NCBI GenBank assembly: GCA_002337545.1
Contig: DDGE01000034.1
Location: forward strand, 3,265 to 33,508
Length of the DNA: 30,244 nt
Direction: 5' to 3'
Origin: Phycisphaerales bacterium UBA1910
Lineage (GTDB): Bacteria > Planctomycetota > Phycisphaerae > Phycisphaerales > UBA1924
Part shown: in pieces, positions 1 to 8,341 of the stretch
Numbering within the stretch: position 1 is the first letter of the stretch
Layout: each line of letters starts with the position of its first letter
The notes under the pieces: model-generated
What the model was told of the DNA's origin: nothing
What the model saw: the letters and a program-made list of their open reading frames with translations, nothing else
Database searches by the model: none
Program-made: the position numbers and the translations under genes

Positions 1-104
1 GCTTCCTGAGAGAACCGATGATCCTGCTCGTATTTCTCAGGGTGTTCGTAATAATCGCCCTGCGGGCTCGGCTCGCTCACCCATTCATTCATATCACTCA
101 TCAT
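1..104 (-). CDS. 5' end of an unrecognised protein, cut by the left edge
   Basis: A minus-strand open frame begins at two consecutive ATG codons (104 and 101) and runs off the left edge without a stop, giving about 34 residues. A purine-rich stretch (GGCAGGGG) directly before the first ATG can serve as ribosome binding site, best for the second ATG. The peptide begins MSDMNEW and is rich in Asp, Glu, Pro and Tyr, with no signal peptide or membrane segment in the visible part. It starts 27 bases after the lpxR-like stop, so it is probably the next gene of that transcript. Function cannot be assigned from this fragment. Confidence 0.5.
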   Translation of the reverse strand, partial: MMSDMNEWVSEPSPQGDYYEHPEKYEQDHRFSQE

Positions 105-131
105 CCCCTGCCTTCATCATCATCGTCTATA

Positions 132-1202
132 TCAGAACTGGTACGAGTATCCGAGCACCACGCTGCCGAATGTCTGCCCGCTGGGTTGGGACTCGAAGCG
201 TTCGGTCAGGAAGGTCTGGGCCCAACCCGCGTAGAGCTGCCTGTATCGCAGCACGATCCCGACGCTGGCGCGGGCGACGAAGGGTTCGGAATCGGTGGAG
301 CGTGAACTGGCGAAGGTGTTGCCGTCGAGGAAGATGTCCCGCCCGACCGCGTCGGCCCCCACTGTACCGTACAGATAGAACGAGAAATCGCCCTCGCCCC
401 AGTCGTTGCCCTGCACCGTATGGTCCTTGTGACCCAGGAAGGTCGCGGGGCCGAAGTCGTTGGGGAGGTTGTGCCCGCCCCGCAGGGTCATCCGGGCGTG
501 CCCCATGATCGCGACATTACCAAGCTCGAAGCCCAGGGCAGGGAGCATCTCCATCTCGATGCCCCACAACTCCGCCTTCTCCGACCGCCAGGTCCGCTCG
601 TAGTTGAAGTTGATCGCCAGCTCGTTGGCCAGCTGGGTGTCCCACCCTTCCGGGTCGTCCTGCCCGGGGTAGAGGCGGTGAATGAACTCCTGCATGTTCT
701 GCGCACCCGACCAGTCCCCTACGACCCCAAGATCCAGCCCGAAGTGGTCGTGCTTGGCGTCGTCCGCACGCTGGAAGGAGAACGCGAAGTAGAGATAGCC
801 GCCGTAGGGGTGGTCGTCCGCGGGCGGGTTGGCCTGGGTGATCTGCTCGCTCGTGTAGATGCGCTGCTTGAGCGCGAGCCCGAAGCCGAAGCGTGGATCG
901 TCCCATTCGCCGGCGGGCGCGAACTTCTCTTTGAGCGAACTTGTCAGATTCGGATCGAATGAAAGCTCGATCCCGAACCCGTTGGTATAGAACCGATCGG
1001 TGTTGTCAACAATGTTCGCGAATGTGCCGTCGTTGTCCCAGTAGACTGTTGAATCGCGCATACGCATGTCGCGGAGCGACCACGACTCTGACTGCGCGAT
1101 CGACTGGATCTCATCTGCGGGCTCGGGCACGCTCTGCGCGTGGGTGAGCCCAGCGGGGAACAGGGGAAGCATGGCCATCATCGTCCAGGATCGCATCTTC
1201 AT
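132..1202 (-). CDS. lpxR: LpxR-like outer-membrane lipid A 3'-O-deacylase (DUF2219 family)
   Basis: The family removes the 3'-acyloxyacyl group of lipid A at the outer membrane. The 356-residue product has a signal peptide (about 1-22, ending THA) and a predicted beta-barrel ending in aromatic YSYQF, as outer-membrane barrels do. Family motifs are visible: N57-D58, T68-D69 and YTNG (72-75) near the N terminus, DHPYGGYLY (130-138, like the family's D-R-P-Y-A-G), His175 in the EFIHR stretch and GWD-TQL (186-191). By comparison with LpxR the Asn, Asp and His are the likely catalytic residues; that mapping is inferred. There is no strong Shine-Dalgarno before ATG 1202, but a TATTGT hexamer lies six bases upstream. 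The preceding gene ends 90 bases upstream with a hairpin between. Whether lipid A is the true substrate here is unknown. Confidence 0.8.
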   Translation of the reverse strand: MKMRSWTMMAMLPLFPAGLTHAQSVPEPADEIQSIAQSESWSLRDMRMRDSTVYWDNDGTFANIVDNTDRFYTNGFGIELSFDPNLTSSLKEKFAPAGEWDDPRFGFGLALKQRIYTSEQITQANPPADDHPYGGYLYFAFSFQRADDAKHDHFGLDLGVVGDWSGAQNMQEFIHRLYPGQDDPEGWDTQLANELAINFNYERTWRSEKAELWGIEMEMLPALGFELGNVAIMGHARMTLRGGHNLPNDFGPATFLGHKDHTVQGNDWGEGDFSFYLYGTVGADAVGRDIFLDGNTFASSRSTDSEPFVARASVGIVLRYRQLYAGWAQTFLTERFESQPSGQTFGSVVLGYSYQF

Positions 1203-1221
1203 GCACCCACAATATCGACAA

Positions 1222-1246
1222 CCGACGGGCTTGGCGCGCCCGTCGG
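1222..1246 (-). terminator. Hairpin between the PEP-CTERM gene and lpxR-like gene
   Basis: A perfect 9-bp stem (1222-1230 pairing with 1238-1246, CCGACGGGC/GCCCGTCGG) with a 7-base loop lies 46 bases past the stop of the PEP-CTERM-type gene. On the minus strand it is followed by GTTGTCGATATTG, only moderately T-rich, so it is a likely but imperfect intrinsic terminator. It could also be a leader hairpin for the next gene. Confidence 0.45.
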
Positions 1247-1292
1247 CTGGTTCTCACCCCACTTCCCTGCAGATGCAATATTTCGATCCCGT

Positions 1293-2060
1293 TCAGCGAC
1301 GCCGTCGGGTCGTCACCAACCCCAACCCTGAGAGCACGAGCAAACTCGACGGTGCCGGGATGGGCGCCGTGGTTATGACGAGCTTGGGCACCGGGAACCC
1401 CGTGGGGGTGCTGTCCACAACGACATCCGTTAACCCGAAGGCAAACTCGAACATCGCATCGGGTTCGGGGTCGTATGTTGCCAACGCGCCCGAGATCATG
1501 AAGACCTCGTCAAACATCATCGCGTCGAACGCGTCGGCGATCGCGTCGGGGCTCAGCATGATCTCGACCGGGCCGGGCAACGGCCCGTCCATGTCGAAGA
1601 CGACATCACCGTAGAACGCGCCGGTCCCAAACGAATCGAAGATCTCGATCGGGGAAACCATCGCGCCGTCCGGGTCGGCGATCTCGTCGTATGCGGAGCT
1701 CGTGGATGTGAACTCGACAACCTCGAAACCGCCGGTGGAGTTTGCGATGGTGCCGCCGAAGACATTCTCAAGCACGAGCGACATCGAGACGATCTCTTCG
1801 CCGTCGGGGACCGCACCGGTCATATCAAACGAGAAGAACGAGCGCCGTTCGGGCGTGGTGAACCCCGAAACGGTCGAGTGCCCCATGAAGTAGTTCTGGA
1901 ACGACATGTCATTGTCCGGCGTGGCCGTCGGCATGCCCATCCCGTCGAGCCCATAGAACCCGCCGGTGTGGAACGAGTCGACTTCGATCACCCCGGCGCT
2001 GGCAGCGCCCGCAAGAAATACAAGCGTACCGGTGGTGAGCCATGCGTGTGTGCGTCTCAT
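1293..2060 (-). CDS. Secreted protein with PEP-CTERM-type sorting tail
   Basis: The 255-residue product is exported and probably processed by an exosortase-type system. A signal peptide covers about residues 1-22 (cleavage after the second SA). The body is Asp/Ser/Thr-rich beta-type sequence with almost no Lys or Cys. The C terminus has the PEP-CTERM layout: PAPSS (a PAP variant of the PEP motif), a hydrophobic stretch (LLVLSGLGLV) and a terminal RRRR. ATG 2060 is chosen because GAGAGGG lies at good spacing upstream and the signal peptide begins there; an in-frame start at 2105 has no ribosome site. The molecular role is unknown; such proteins are usually envelope, matrix or extracellular components. 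No exosortase gene is in the window. Confidence 0.75.
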   Translation of the reverse strand: MRRTHAWLTTGTLVFLAGAASAGVIEVDSFHTGGFYGLDGMGMPTATPDNDMSFQNYFMGHSTVSGFTTPERRSFFSFDMTGAVPDGEEIVSMSLVLENVFGGTIANSTGGFEVVEFTSTSSAYDEIADPDGAMVSPIEIFDSFGTGAFYGDVVFDMDGPLPGPVEIMLSPDAIADAFDAMMFDEVFMISGALATYDPEPDAMFEFAFGLTDVVVDSTPTGFPVPKLVITTAPIPAPSSLLVLSGLGLVTTRRRR

Positions 2061-2095
2061 GTTGTGCCCTCTCTGAGAATCGCGTTGTATGGTCT

Positions 2096-2112
2096 GTAGA
2101 CTCACAGTCTAC
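2096..2112. promoter_or_regulatory. 17-bp palindrome upstream of the PEP-CTERM gene
   Basis: GTAGACT-CAC-AGTCTAC is a perfect 7-bp inverted repeat with a 3-base centre, 36-52 bases upstream of the ATG at 2060. It is placed where an operator would overlap the promoter. It might instead form a small RNA hairpin. No matching regulator is present in the window. Confidence 0.35.
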
Positions 2113-2205
2113 CTGCGCACGGGTGCATCACCAAGAGAATTACGGTCACACAGACAAGCTCGCAGCATGTTCGTGCGAGCAGGATGCGAACAAAGGGGTT
2201 TCGTA

Positions 2206-3672
2206 TCAGTAGAGGATGGGGATATCGCCGTCATACTCGGCTCGCTGTTCGTCGCTCATAGCGTCCCACTCGCCGAGGGCGAACCAGTTCCAGCCCGGGT
2301 TTGATGCGTCTTCCTCTCGCGGCACAGGCCGTCCGCCGTCGTCGTCGCGGTCGACGCCCAGGGCCCAGAGTCGCGGTTTGTTATTGACCAGCGCGTAGCG
2401 CAGCGGCTCGCCGCTGTAGAGGTCAATCGCGGGGATCGGGAGAACTTCCGGATCGATCTCAGCGAGAGATGCTGGCCATTCATCGTGTCGTGCGCGATGG
2501 CGATAGATCGAGAGCACAACGATGCGATTCGTAGTTTGGTAGTCATACCTGTGCATCAACCCGAGGTGCGATCGCCACAGACCGGTATCAACAAACACCG
2601 GCACAAAGCGGCTGGCATCCCGTCCGCTCAGGTGCTTGACCATTGCCGTGTTGATTTCAGGCATACGCTGGATAGCGGGATCCGCGGCAAGATCGATCAT
2701 CATCGCATCGAAGATCCGCGATTGCACTTTGATCTGTCGTTTAAGCGTTGCGAGCGGTATATCAGTATCGAGCTCGGGCTTCATGACCATCGGGAGCAAC
2801 TCACCGAAGTATCCATCGGTATATGTCTTGGCGGCTAGGTGATAGAGATTGCGCAACTCCGCGTTCGTGCGCGCAAACTCCACGCTGTGAAACTGCAAAC
2901 GCCAGTCTTCGTGCGTCAGGAGCTGCTGAAACGCGAAGACATGCCCGTAGTCGGCGGCGAGATGCCCCTGCATGATCGACTGCATCTCAGCAAGCTGTGT
3001 GTCGCTGAACAGGTCGGGGTCGTACTCAACCAGCTCGACCATTGTCTCTTCCTGCATCGCACGCATTGCGAACTCAACGAGGCACTGGATCTTTCCGGGT
3101 AGCTCGAGCGTGCCTTGTCGGAGATGCTCGAGCAGCCTGAAACGATCGATGGCCTGTTTCTGCTCACCGTTGAACGCAAGATAGACCGCATCGGCACGAA
3201 GATAGATCGATGCCTTCCGCAGCGGCGACACCGAATCGAGGCTGTGTGTCGTGACCCAATCGCTGGGCAACCCGAGACCAGAACGCCCATCATCATCGAA
3301 GGTCGGTATCGGCGCTCCAAGATACGGACGCCGCACGACTCCGAGCAGCCGATCGAGATCCTTCTGGTACGCCTCACGCACGCTCTTGATGTGCTCCCAA
3401 TCCTGACCCCATGGCCGGGCATCTGAGAAAATAAATATCGGATAATCGCTGAGCACTTCGTTCAACTCAATATCACGATCATCATTGAATCGTTCAACCG
3501 CATCACGCAGATCGGGCTGCATGCGGTGTTCTGCGGGGAGTGATTCAGCCCATACATTCCACTCCTCCCGGAAATCATCAAACGACTCTCCCTCGTCCCA
3601 GCTCGGCTGCGCAGAAACAACCCCGCCGCCCAGCAGCAACGGGGTCACGAGTAGACACATCAATCGGTTCAT
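2206..3672 (-). CDS. Secreted protein of unknown function
   Basis: I do not recognise a named family. The product is about 488 residues with a signal peptide (about 1-21, cleavage after VSA) and no other membrane segment, so it is probably periplasmic. The body is largely helical and charged. The C-terminal 100 residues have the layout WPASLAEI, LYSGEPLRYAL, LWALGVDRDDDGG, which resembles a tail found on many planctomycete secreted proteins and the C-terminal part of pseudopilin-like folds (from memory, not searched). ATG 3672 is chosen because the signal peptide begins there. It starts 35 bases after the acs stop and may be co-transcribed with acs; a TTG at 3711 overlapping the acs stop is a less likely start. 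No Shine-Dalgarno is seen, but TAGAAT lies seven bases before the ATG. Confidence 0.7.
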   Translation of the reverse strand: MNRLMCLLVTPLLLGGGVVSAQPSWDEGESFDDFREEWNVWAESLPAEHRMQPDLRDAVERFNDDRDIELNEVLSDYPIFIFSDARPWGQDWEHIKSVREAYQKDLDRLLGVVRRPYLGAPIPTFDDDGRSGLGLPSDWVTTHSLDSVSPLRKASIYLRADAVYLAFNGEQKQAIDRFRLLEHLRQGTLELPGKIQCLVEFAMRAMQEETMVELVEYDPDLFSDTQLAEMQSIMQGHLAADYGHVFAFQQLLTHEDWRLQFHSVEFARTNAELRNLYHLAAKTYTDGYFGELLPMVMKPELDTDIPLATLKRQIKVQSRIFDAMMIDLAADPAIQRMPEINTAMVKHLSGRDASRFVPVFVDTGLWRSHLGLMHRYDYQTTNRIVVLSIYRHRARHDEWPASLAEIDPEVLPIPAIDLYSGEPLRYALVNNKPRLWALGVDRDDDGGRPVPREEDASNPGWNWFALGEWDAMSDEQRAEYDGDIPILY

Positions 3673-3707
3673 CACGCTTATTCTATGGGCGTAGGGGTGA
3701 TCAGATT

Positions 3708-5735
3708 TCAACCCTCGTCCTTCTCCGAGAGTTTCGCAACCACAGAGAAGTCCTCAAGCGTCGTCACATCCTGCGTGATCTCGGTGTCACCCGCTGCGAT
3801 CGAACGGAGCAGGCGGCGCATGATCTTGCCACTGCGGGTCTTTGGCAACGCGGCCGTAAACCGGATCATGTCCGGCTTGGCGATGGCGCCGATCTCTTCG
3901 CCGACATGCTTGCGGAGATCCTGGATCAGCTCCTCGCTCGCCTCAAACCCCGGGGCGGGCGTCACGAAGGCCGCGATGCCGGTGCCCTTGATCTCGTGGG
4001 GCATGCCCACAACCGCGGCCTCGACCACGCTCTCGTGCGAGACCAGCGCACTCTCGACTTCCATCGTGCCCATGCGATGACCCGAGACATTGATCACATC
4101 GTCGATGCGGCCCATGATCCAGAAGTTGCCGTGCTCATCACGCCGGGCGCCGTCGCCGGCGGTGTAGACGGCTTGGCCGTCGATCTTGACGGTGCTCCAG
4201 TAGGTATCGATGAAGCGCTTGCGATCGCCGTACACGCCGCGAAGCATGCCGGGCCAAGGCTTGCGGATGACCATCAGCCCGCCCACATTCGGGTCCTGCT
4301 CTTCGCCATCTGTATTAACGACGGCCGCGTCGACCCCAAACACGGGGAATGTGCAGCTGCCGGGCGTCGTGGGCGTCGCGCCTGGGAGGGGCGTGATGAC
4401 ATGTCCGCCGGTCTCGGTCTGCCAGTAGGTGTCCACAATTGGGCACACGCCGCGCCCGATGTGATCGCGGTACCACATCCACGCCTCGGGGTTAATCGGC
4501 TCGCCCACGGTGCCCAGCACCTGCAGCGAGTCGAGCTTGCACGACTTGGGATGCTCATCGCCCCACTTCATGAACGCGCGGATCGCGGTCGGGGCGGTGT
4601 AGAACTGCGTGACCTTGTGGCGATCACACATCTGCCAGAACCGTGCCGCGTTCGGGTAGTCCGGCCCGCCCTCGTACATGACACTGGGGACGCGGTTGGG
4701 CAGCACGCCGTAGACGATGTAGGAGTGCCCGGTGATCCACCCGCAGTCGGCGGTGCACCAGTAGACCTGATTCTGATCGGGGATCAGGTTAAAGCTGTAC
4801 TTGCTGGTCATGTAGGTAAAGACCATGTACCCGCCCGTGGTATGGACGATGCCCTTGGGCTTACCGGTCGAGCCCGAGGTGTAGAGCAGGAACAGCATGT
4901 CCTCGCTGTCGAGCTCCTCGCACGCACACTCGGGCGAGGCCTTGCTCATTTCCTCTTCCCAGCAGCGGTCCAGTTCGCCCCACTTGATGTCGTTGTGGCA
5001 CCGCCCATAGCAGAGCACATGCTCGACGGGCTGGTCGCCCGATTCTTTCATGAGCGCGATGGCCTCGTCGACATTGTCCTTGAGCGGCACGACCTTGCCG
5101 CGACGCCACGAGCCGTCGCAGGTGATGATCATCTTGGACTTGGCGTCCTGCACGCGGTCGGTGATGGCGTGAGCACTGAAGCCGCCGAAGATCACCGAGT
5201 GCGGCGCACCGATGCGGGCACAGGCAAGCATAGCGATGGCCAGCTCGGGCACCATGCCCATGTAGATCGTGACGACATCGCCCTTCTTGATGCCGTTGTC
5301 TTTGAGCACATTGGCGAGCTTGCTCACCTCGGTCTGGAGTTCCTTGTAGGTGATGCGGCGGACATCAACGGGCGATCCCGAATCATCGACCGGCTCGCCC
5401 TCCCAGATGATCGCGATGTCATCGCCGTGGCCCTGATCGACTTGTCGATCGACACAGTTGTAACAGACATTGGTCTTGGCCCCGACAAACCATTCGACAT
5501 CAGGGTCGTCCCAGCTCACCACCTCGTCCCAGCCCTTGAACCAGTGCAGCTCGCGAGCAACCCCGTCCCAGAAGCCCTTGGGGTCGTTGATCGACCGGTC
5601 GTACATCTCCTTGTACTCTTCGAATGAGTTCACCAGCCATTTGCTGGCACCGACCTCTGCGGGCTTGGGCGGCTGGAAGATGCGATTCTCGTGCAGTGTT
5701 GACTCGATCCCCTGCGCATTCCCGTCGCTACTCAT
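3708..5735 (-). CDS. acs: Acetyl-CoA synthetase (AMP-forming)
   Basis: The enzyme converts acetate, ATP and CoA to acetyl-CoA, AMP and pyrophosphate in the cytoplasm. The 675-residue length is normal for Acs. Visible motifs are the P-loop-like YTSGSTGKPKG (285-295), the adenylate-binding YWQTETGG, the hinge region DDVINVSGHRMGT and the C-terminal PKTRSGKIMRR with Lys637, the residue that is acetylated to switch off Acs in other bacteria. The N-terminal HWFKGWD and NVCYNCVDRQ are also typical. ATG 5735 has AGGAG eight bases upstream. A promoter and a palindrome-like site lie in the leader (5759-5813). A secreted protein follows 35 bases later. The porin/symporter genes at 10412-13890 could supply its acetate. 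Confidence 0.97.
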   Translation of the reverse strand: MSSDGNAQGIESTLHENRIFQPPKPAEVGASKWLVNSFEEYKEMYDRSINDPKGFWDGVARELHWFKGWDEVVSWDDPDVEWFVGAKTNVCYNCVDRQVDQGHGDDIAIIWEGEPVDDSGSPVDVRRITYKELQTEVSKLANVLKDNGIKKGDVVTIYMGMVPELAIAMLACARIGAPHSVIFGGFSAHAITDRVQDAKSKMIITCDGSWRRGKVVPLKDNVDEAIALMKESGDQPVEHVLCYGRCHNDIKWGELDRCWEEEMSKASPECACEELDSEDMLFLLYTSGSTGKPKGIVHTTGGYMVFTYMTSKYSFNLIPDQNQVYWCTADCGWITGHSYIVYGVLPNRVPSVMYEGGPDYPNAARFWQMCDRHKVTQFYTAPTAIRAFMKWGDEHPKSCKLDSLQVLGTVGEPINPEAWMWYRDHIGRGVCPIVDTYWQTETGGHVITPLPGATPTTPGSCTFPVFGVDAAVVNTDGEEQDPNVGGLMVIRKPWPGMLRGVYGDRKRFIDTYWSTVKIDGQAVYTAGDGARRDEHGNFWIMGRIDDVINVSGHRMGTMEVESALVSHESVVEAAVVGMPHEIKGTGIAAFVTPAPGFEASEELIQDLRKHVGEEIGAIAKPDMIRFTAALPKTRSGKIMRRLLRSIAAGDTEITQDVTTLEDFSVVAKLSEKDEG

Positions 5736-5758
5736 ACCGATGACTCCTGGTGTCGAAT

Positions 5759-5772
5759 TGGAACTGTTTCAG
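5759..5772. promoter_or_regulatory. Imperfect palindrome in the acs leader, matching the porin promoter site
   Basis: TGGAACTGTTTCAG on the plus strand is nearly the same as TGGAAACAGTTTCA in the porin promoter (13952-13965), differing by one missing base and the central A/T. Relative to the proposed acs promoter it would lie about +7 to +20, a typical repressor position. That it is an operator is inference. Confidence 0.3.
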
Positions 5773-5785
5773 ATCTGGGATGTCT

Positions 5786-5813
5786 ATTCTACAGAGAAAC
5801 CAATTCCATACAA
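5786..5813 (-). promoter_or_regulatory. Candidate sigma70-type promoter of acs
   Basis: On the minus strand a -35-like TTGTAT (5808-5813) and a -10-like TAGAAT (5786-5791) are separated by 16 bases. Transcription would begin near 5779, giving a leader of about 44 bases with AGGAG before the acs ATG. Confidence 0.4.
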
Positions 5814-5861
5814 CCATGTGCGGAATGTTCTTCAAAAACATATTCTTCAGGGTGAATCCCC

Positions 5862-6623
5862 CTAGTCGTTAAGCACCCGCTCCGACCAGGCCGCGATCAT
5901 GGTCGCGACGAAGTCCGCATCCTTCCGATCACTCAGCATGTGATCGGCCCGATCGAGCGAGATGAAGCTCTTGGGGTGCATGGCCCATTCGAACATCTGG
6001 GCCGCGTTCTCCACTCCCACGATCGAATCGAGCGGCGAGTGAAAAATCATCAGCGGACGCTTCAGACTCCTGAGCACATCCTTCGGATCGTGCGCGTCGA
6101 GATCGTCGATGAAGGCCTTGCCGATCCGGAACGGTCGCCCGCCGATCGAAACCTCCGCCGACCCCTCTCGCTCGATCTCTTGGACATGCGCTTCGAACAG
6201 ATGACGCACATGCGCCGGATCTGCAGGGGCACCGATTGTCGCAACCCCTTTGACAGAAGCCATCTGGCCCGCGGCACTGACAACCGCGGCCCCACCAAGC
6301 GAATGTCCGATCAGCAGATCCACTGGGGCATGATGTGCCGTCAACCAATCGCAGGCGCTGAGCAGATCGCGGACATTGCTCGCGAAGCTTGTCGCATCAA
6401 AGTCGCCCTCGCTCTCGCCGAGCCCGGTGAAATCGAACCGGAGGACCGCGACCCCACGATCGACAAGTCCTCGGGCAATCCGAGACGCGGCCAGCGTGTC
6501 CTTGGAGCAGGTGAAACAATGGGCGAACAGCGCCAGCCCTCTCGGATCGCCGCCAGGGGTATCCAGCCTTCCCGCAAGAGTCTGCCCCTCGTCGTTCTCA
6601 AAGGTGATGCGTTCTGATCCCAT
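5862..6623 (-). CDS. Alpha/beta hydrolase (stand-alone form of the hydrolase half of hydrolase-OsmC fusions)
   Basis: A 253-residue cytoplasmic serine hydrolase of unknown substrate. It has the oxyanion region FAHCFTCSKD (33-42), FDFTGLGES (63-71), the nucleophile elbow GHSLGG (Ser108) and a late Asp and His (HSPLDSIV; LDRADHML). The sequence style (ITFEN-EGQTL-GRLD at the start, FISLDRADHMLSDR near the end) matches the N-terminal half of bifunctional alpha/beta hydrolase-OsmC proteins, but the OsmC half is absent here: the gene stops after the hydrolase domain. ATG 6623 is preferred because family members begin about there; an in-frame ATG at 6674 would add 17 residues. It is the last gene of the unit under the palindrome at 8342-8357. 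Confidence 0.8.
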   Translation of the reverse strand: MGSERITFENDEGQTLAGRLDTPGGDPRGLALFAHCFTCSKDTLAASRIARGLVDRGVAVLRFDFTGLGESEGDFDATSFASNVRDLLSACDWLTAHHAPVDLLIGHSLGGAAVVSAAGQMASVKGVATIGAPADPAHVRHLFEAHVQEIEREGSAEVSIGGRPFRIGKAFIDDLDAHDPKDVLRSLKRPLMIFHSPLDSIVGVENAAQMFEWAMHPKSFISLDRADHMLSDRKDADFVATMIAAWSERVLND

Positions 6624-6734
6624 ACCTGAGGATACCCAACCCGCGTCAGTCGCGGGGTATTCCCAGTTATCCATTCCTTGGTCTCAGCCTGAATCCGAGC
6701 CCATCGATCTCTCGATTGACCCGGGAAGAGAGTT

Positions 6735-7640
6735 TCATTGCTGCTCTGCGGTCGCCGAGGAGTGACGCCGCATGAAATCACGGATGAGAGAAGCGATCAG
6801 CTCGCCATCCTCTTCGAGCGCAAAGTGACCCGTGTCGAGGACATGCAACTCCGCGTTGGGCAGGTCACGAAGGTACGGGTGTGCGCCGGATTCGGGGAAG
6901 ATCGGGTCGTTCGCGCCCCATGCGATCAGCATCGGGGGCTGATACTGACGGAAATAGGCCTGCCACTGGGGATAGAGCTCAGGATTGGTGCGGTAGTCGT
7001 AGAACAGATCAAGCTGGATCTCCTGATTGCCCGGACGATCAAGAAGCGGCTGCACCACCTGCCAGTTGTCAGGGGAGATCACCTCGTCGTTGCGTACGCC
7101 CGTGAGGTATTGCCACTTCGTCGCATCGATCGTCAGGAACGCACGCAATGCGTCGCGTTCCTCCTGCCCACCCGACGCCCAATATGCCTTGATCGGGTCC
7201 CAGAAATCCGAGAGTCCCTCAACATACGCGTTCCCGTTCTGCACCACGAATCCCGCCACGCGATCTGGGTGCGTCGTGGCGATCCGATACCCGACCGGCG
7301 CACCGTAGTCCATGACATAGAGCACATAGTTATCGAAGCCCTTGCGCTCAAGCAGTTCGTTCACCACCGCCGCGAGGTTGTCAAAGGTGTACTCATACTC
7401 GTCATGCGCCGGGGCACTGCTCATGCCATACCCTGGGAAATCGGGCGCGATGATATGGAAATCGTCTCCCAGCTCACGGATCAGGTCGCGGAACATATGC
7501 GATGATGTCGGGAAACCGTGCAAGAGCACGAGCTGGGGCTGACCGGGAGTGCCGGCCTCACGATAGAAGATCTCCATGCCGTCGATCCGCTCCGTCTCGT
7601 AGCGTACCCGCCCCCCCACCATCATGGGCTTCGTGTTCAT
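6735..7640 (-). CDS. Alpha/beta hydrolase with Asp nucleophile (haloalkane dehalogenase / epoxide hydrolase-like)
   Basis: A 301-residue cytoplasmic hydrolase. [10 protein letters not shown] (41-50) forms the oxyanion region and DFPGYGMS (67-74) the following loop. The nucleophile elbow reads VMDYGAPVG with Asp111 in place of Ser, as in haloalkane dehalogenases, fluoroacetate dehalogenases and soluble epoxide hydrolases. The acid is probably Asp245 (GANDPIF) and the base His272 (DTGHFALE). Asp-type chemistry proceeds by an ester intermediate; the substrate cannot be told from sequence. ATG 7640 has AGGGG upstream. It sits 81 bases after the AhpD-like gene and 111 bases before the next hydrolase, all on one strand, suggesting a regulated detoxification or catabolic unit. 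Confidence 0.85.
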   Translation of the reverse strand: MNTKPMMVGGRVRYETERIDGMEIFYREAGTPGQPQLVLLHGFPTSSHMFRDLIRELGDDFHIIAPDFPGYGMSSAPAHDEYEYTFDNLAAVVNELLERKGFDNYVLYVMDYGAPVGYRIATTHPDRVAGFVVQNGNAYVEGLSDFWDPIKAYWASGGQEERDALRAFLTIDATKWQYLTGVRNDEVISPDNWQVVQPLLDRPGNQEIQLDLFYDYRTNPELYPQWQAYFRQYQPPMLIAWGANDPIFPESGAHPYLRDLPNAELHVLDTGHFALEEDGELIASLIRDFMRRHSSATAEQQ

Positions 7641-7721
7641 CGTGCACCCCTCGCTTCTCGCGTTTGGAAATAGAAGAAATCAGAAACGCCCCGCTCTCGC
7701 GAAGCGCTCTGTGAGAGGGAT

Positions 7722-8270
7722 TCAGCATGCCGAGCACGATGTCTCGACCACGGGGAAGTCGATCTTCGTCTGGGCGATATGGTTGAAGTAGTTCGTGTAT
7801 GTATTGATGGCAACGCTCGCAACGACCTCGACGAGCTCCGCATCCGTGACGCCTGCGCTGCGTGCCTTTTCGATGTCCGAATCGGCGACATCGCCGCGGG
7901 TATTCACCACGGTGGTCGCGAAAGTCAGCAGTGCCTGGACCTTGGGATCACTCGCATTTCCTGAGACATTCTTCGAGAGTTCGTCGGCATCCACACCGGT
8001 CATCTTGCCAATCGCGGTGTGCGCAGAAGCGCAGTAATCACAGCTGTTGGCACCGGCAATCGCGAGGGCCAGCTGTTCCTTGACCTGCGCGGAGAGCACC
8101 GATGTGCCCATCGCGTCGCCGAATGCGAGTGCTGCGGACAGTGCCGCAGGTGAATGGGCCATCGTGGCGTACAGGTTCGGGATCATCCCGATCTTCTCCT
8201 GGATCGCACGGAGGATCTGAGCGCCCTCGGGTGATGCGTTTTCAACGGTTAGTGCTTCGATTCGTGCCAT
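7722..8270 (-). CDS. AhpD / carboxymuconolactone decarboxylase-like protein (CxxC peroxidase family)
   Basis: A 182-residue all-helical protein of the CMD/AhpD superfamily, which contains small thiol peroxidases and decarboxylases. The AhpD-type redox motif is intact: Cys77-x2-Cys80-x3-His84 (SCDYCASAH), which favours a thiol-dependent peroxidase or reductase role over a decarboxylase one. A second Cys pair sits at the extreme C terminus (TSCSAC). ATG 8270 has a perfect AAGGAG. It is the first gene of the three-gene unit and lies directly downstream of the palindromic operator at 8342-8357, so it is probably induced when a TetR-family repressor is released. Substrate unknown. Confidence 0.88.
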   Translation of the reverse strand: MARIEALTVENASPEGAQILRAIQEKIGMIPNLYATMAHSPAALSAALAFGDAMGTSVLSAQVKEQLALAIAGANSCDYCASAHTAIGKMTGVDADELSKNVSGNASDPKVQALLTFATTVVNTRGDVADSDIEKARSAGVTDAELVEVVASVAINTYTNYFNHIAQTKIDFPVVETSCSAC

Positions 8271-8341
8271 GTGTGAGCTCCTTCGTGCGTGGTGTAGAAG
8301 ACGGTCTGAGGACGACGATCATCCCCACACCCTTGCATACC

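Noticed and set aside
3540..5627. Long open frame on the plus strand opposite acs (about 695 codons)
   Set aside because: It is an antisense shadow of acs, a well-recognised gene in a GC-rich genome; its protein is rich in His, Arg and Asp with no family features or ribosome site.
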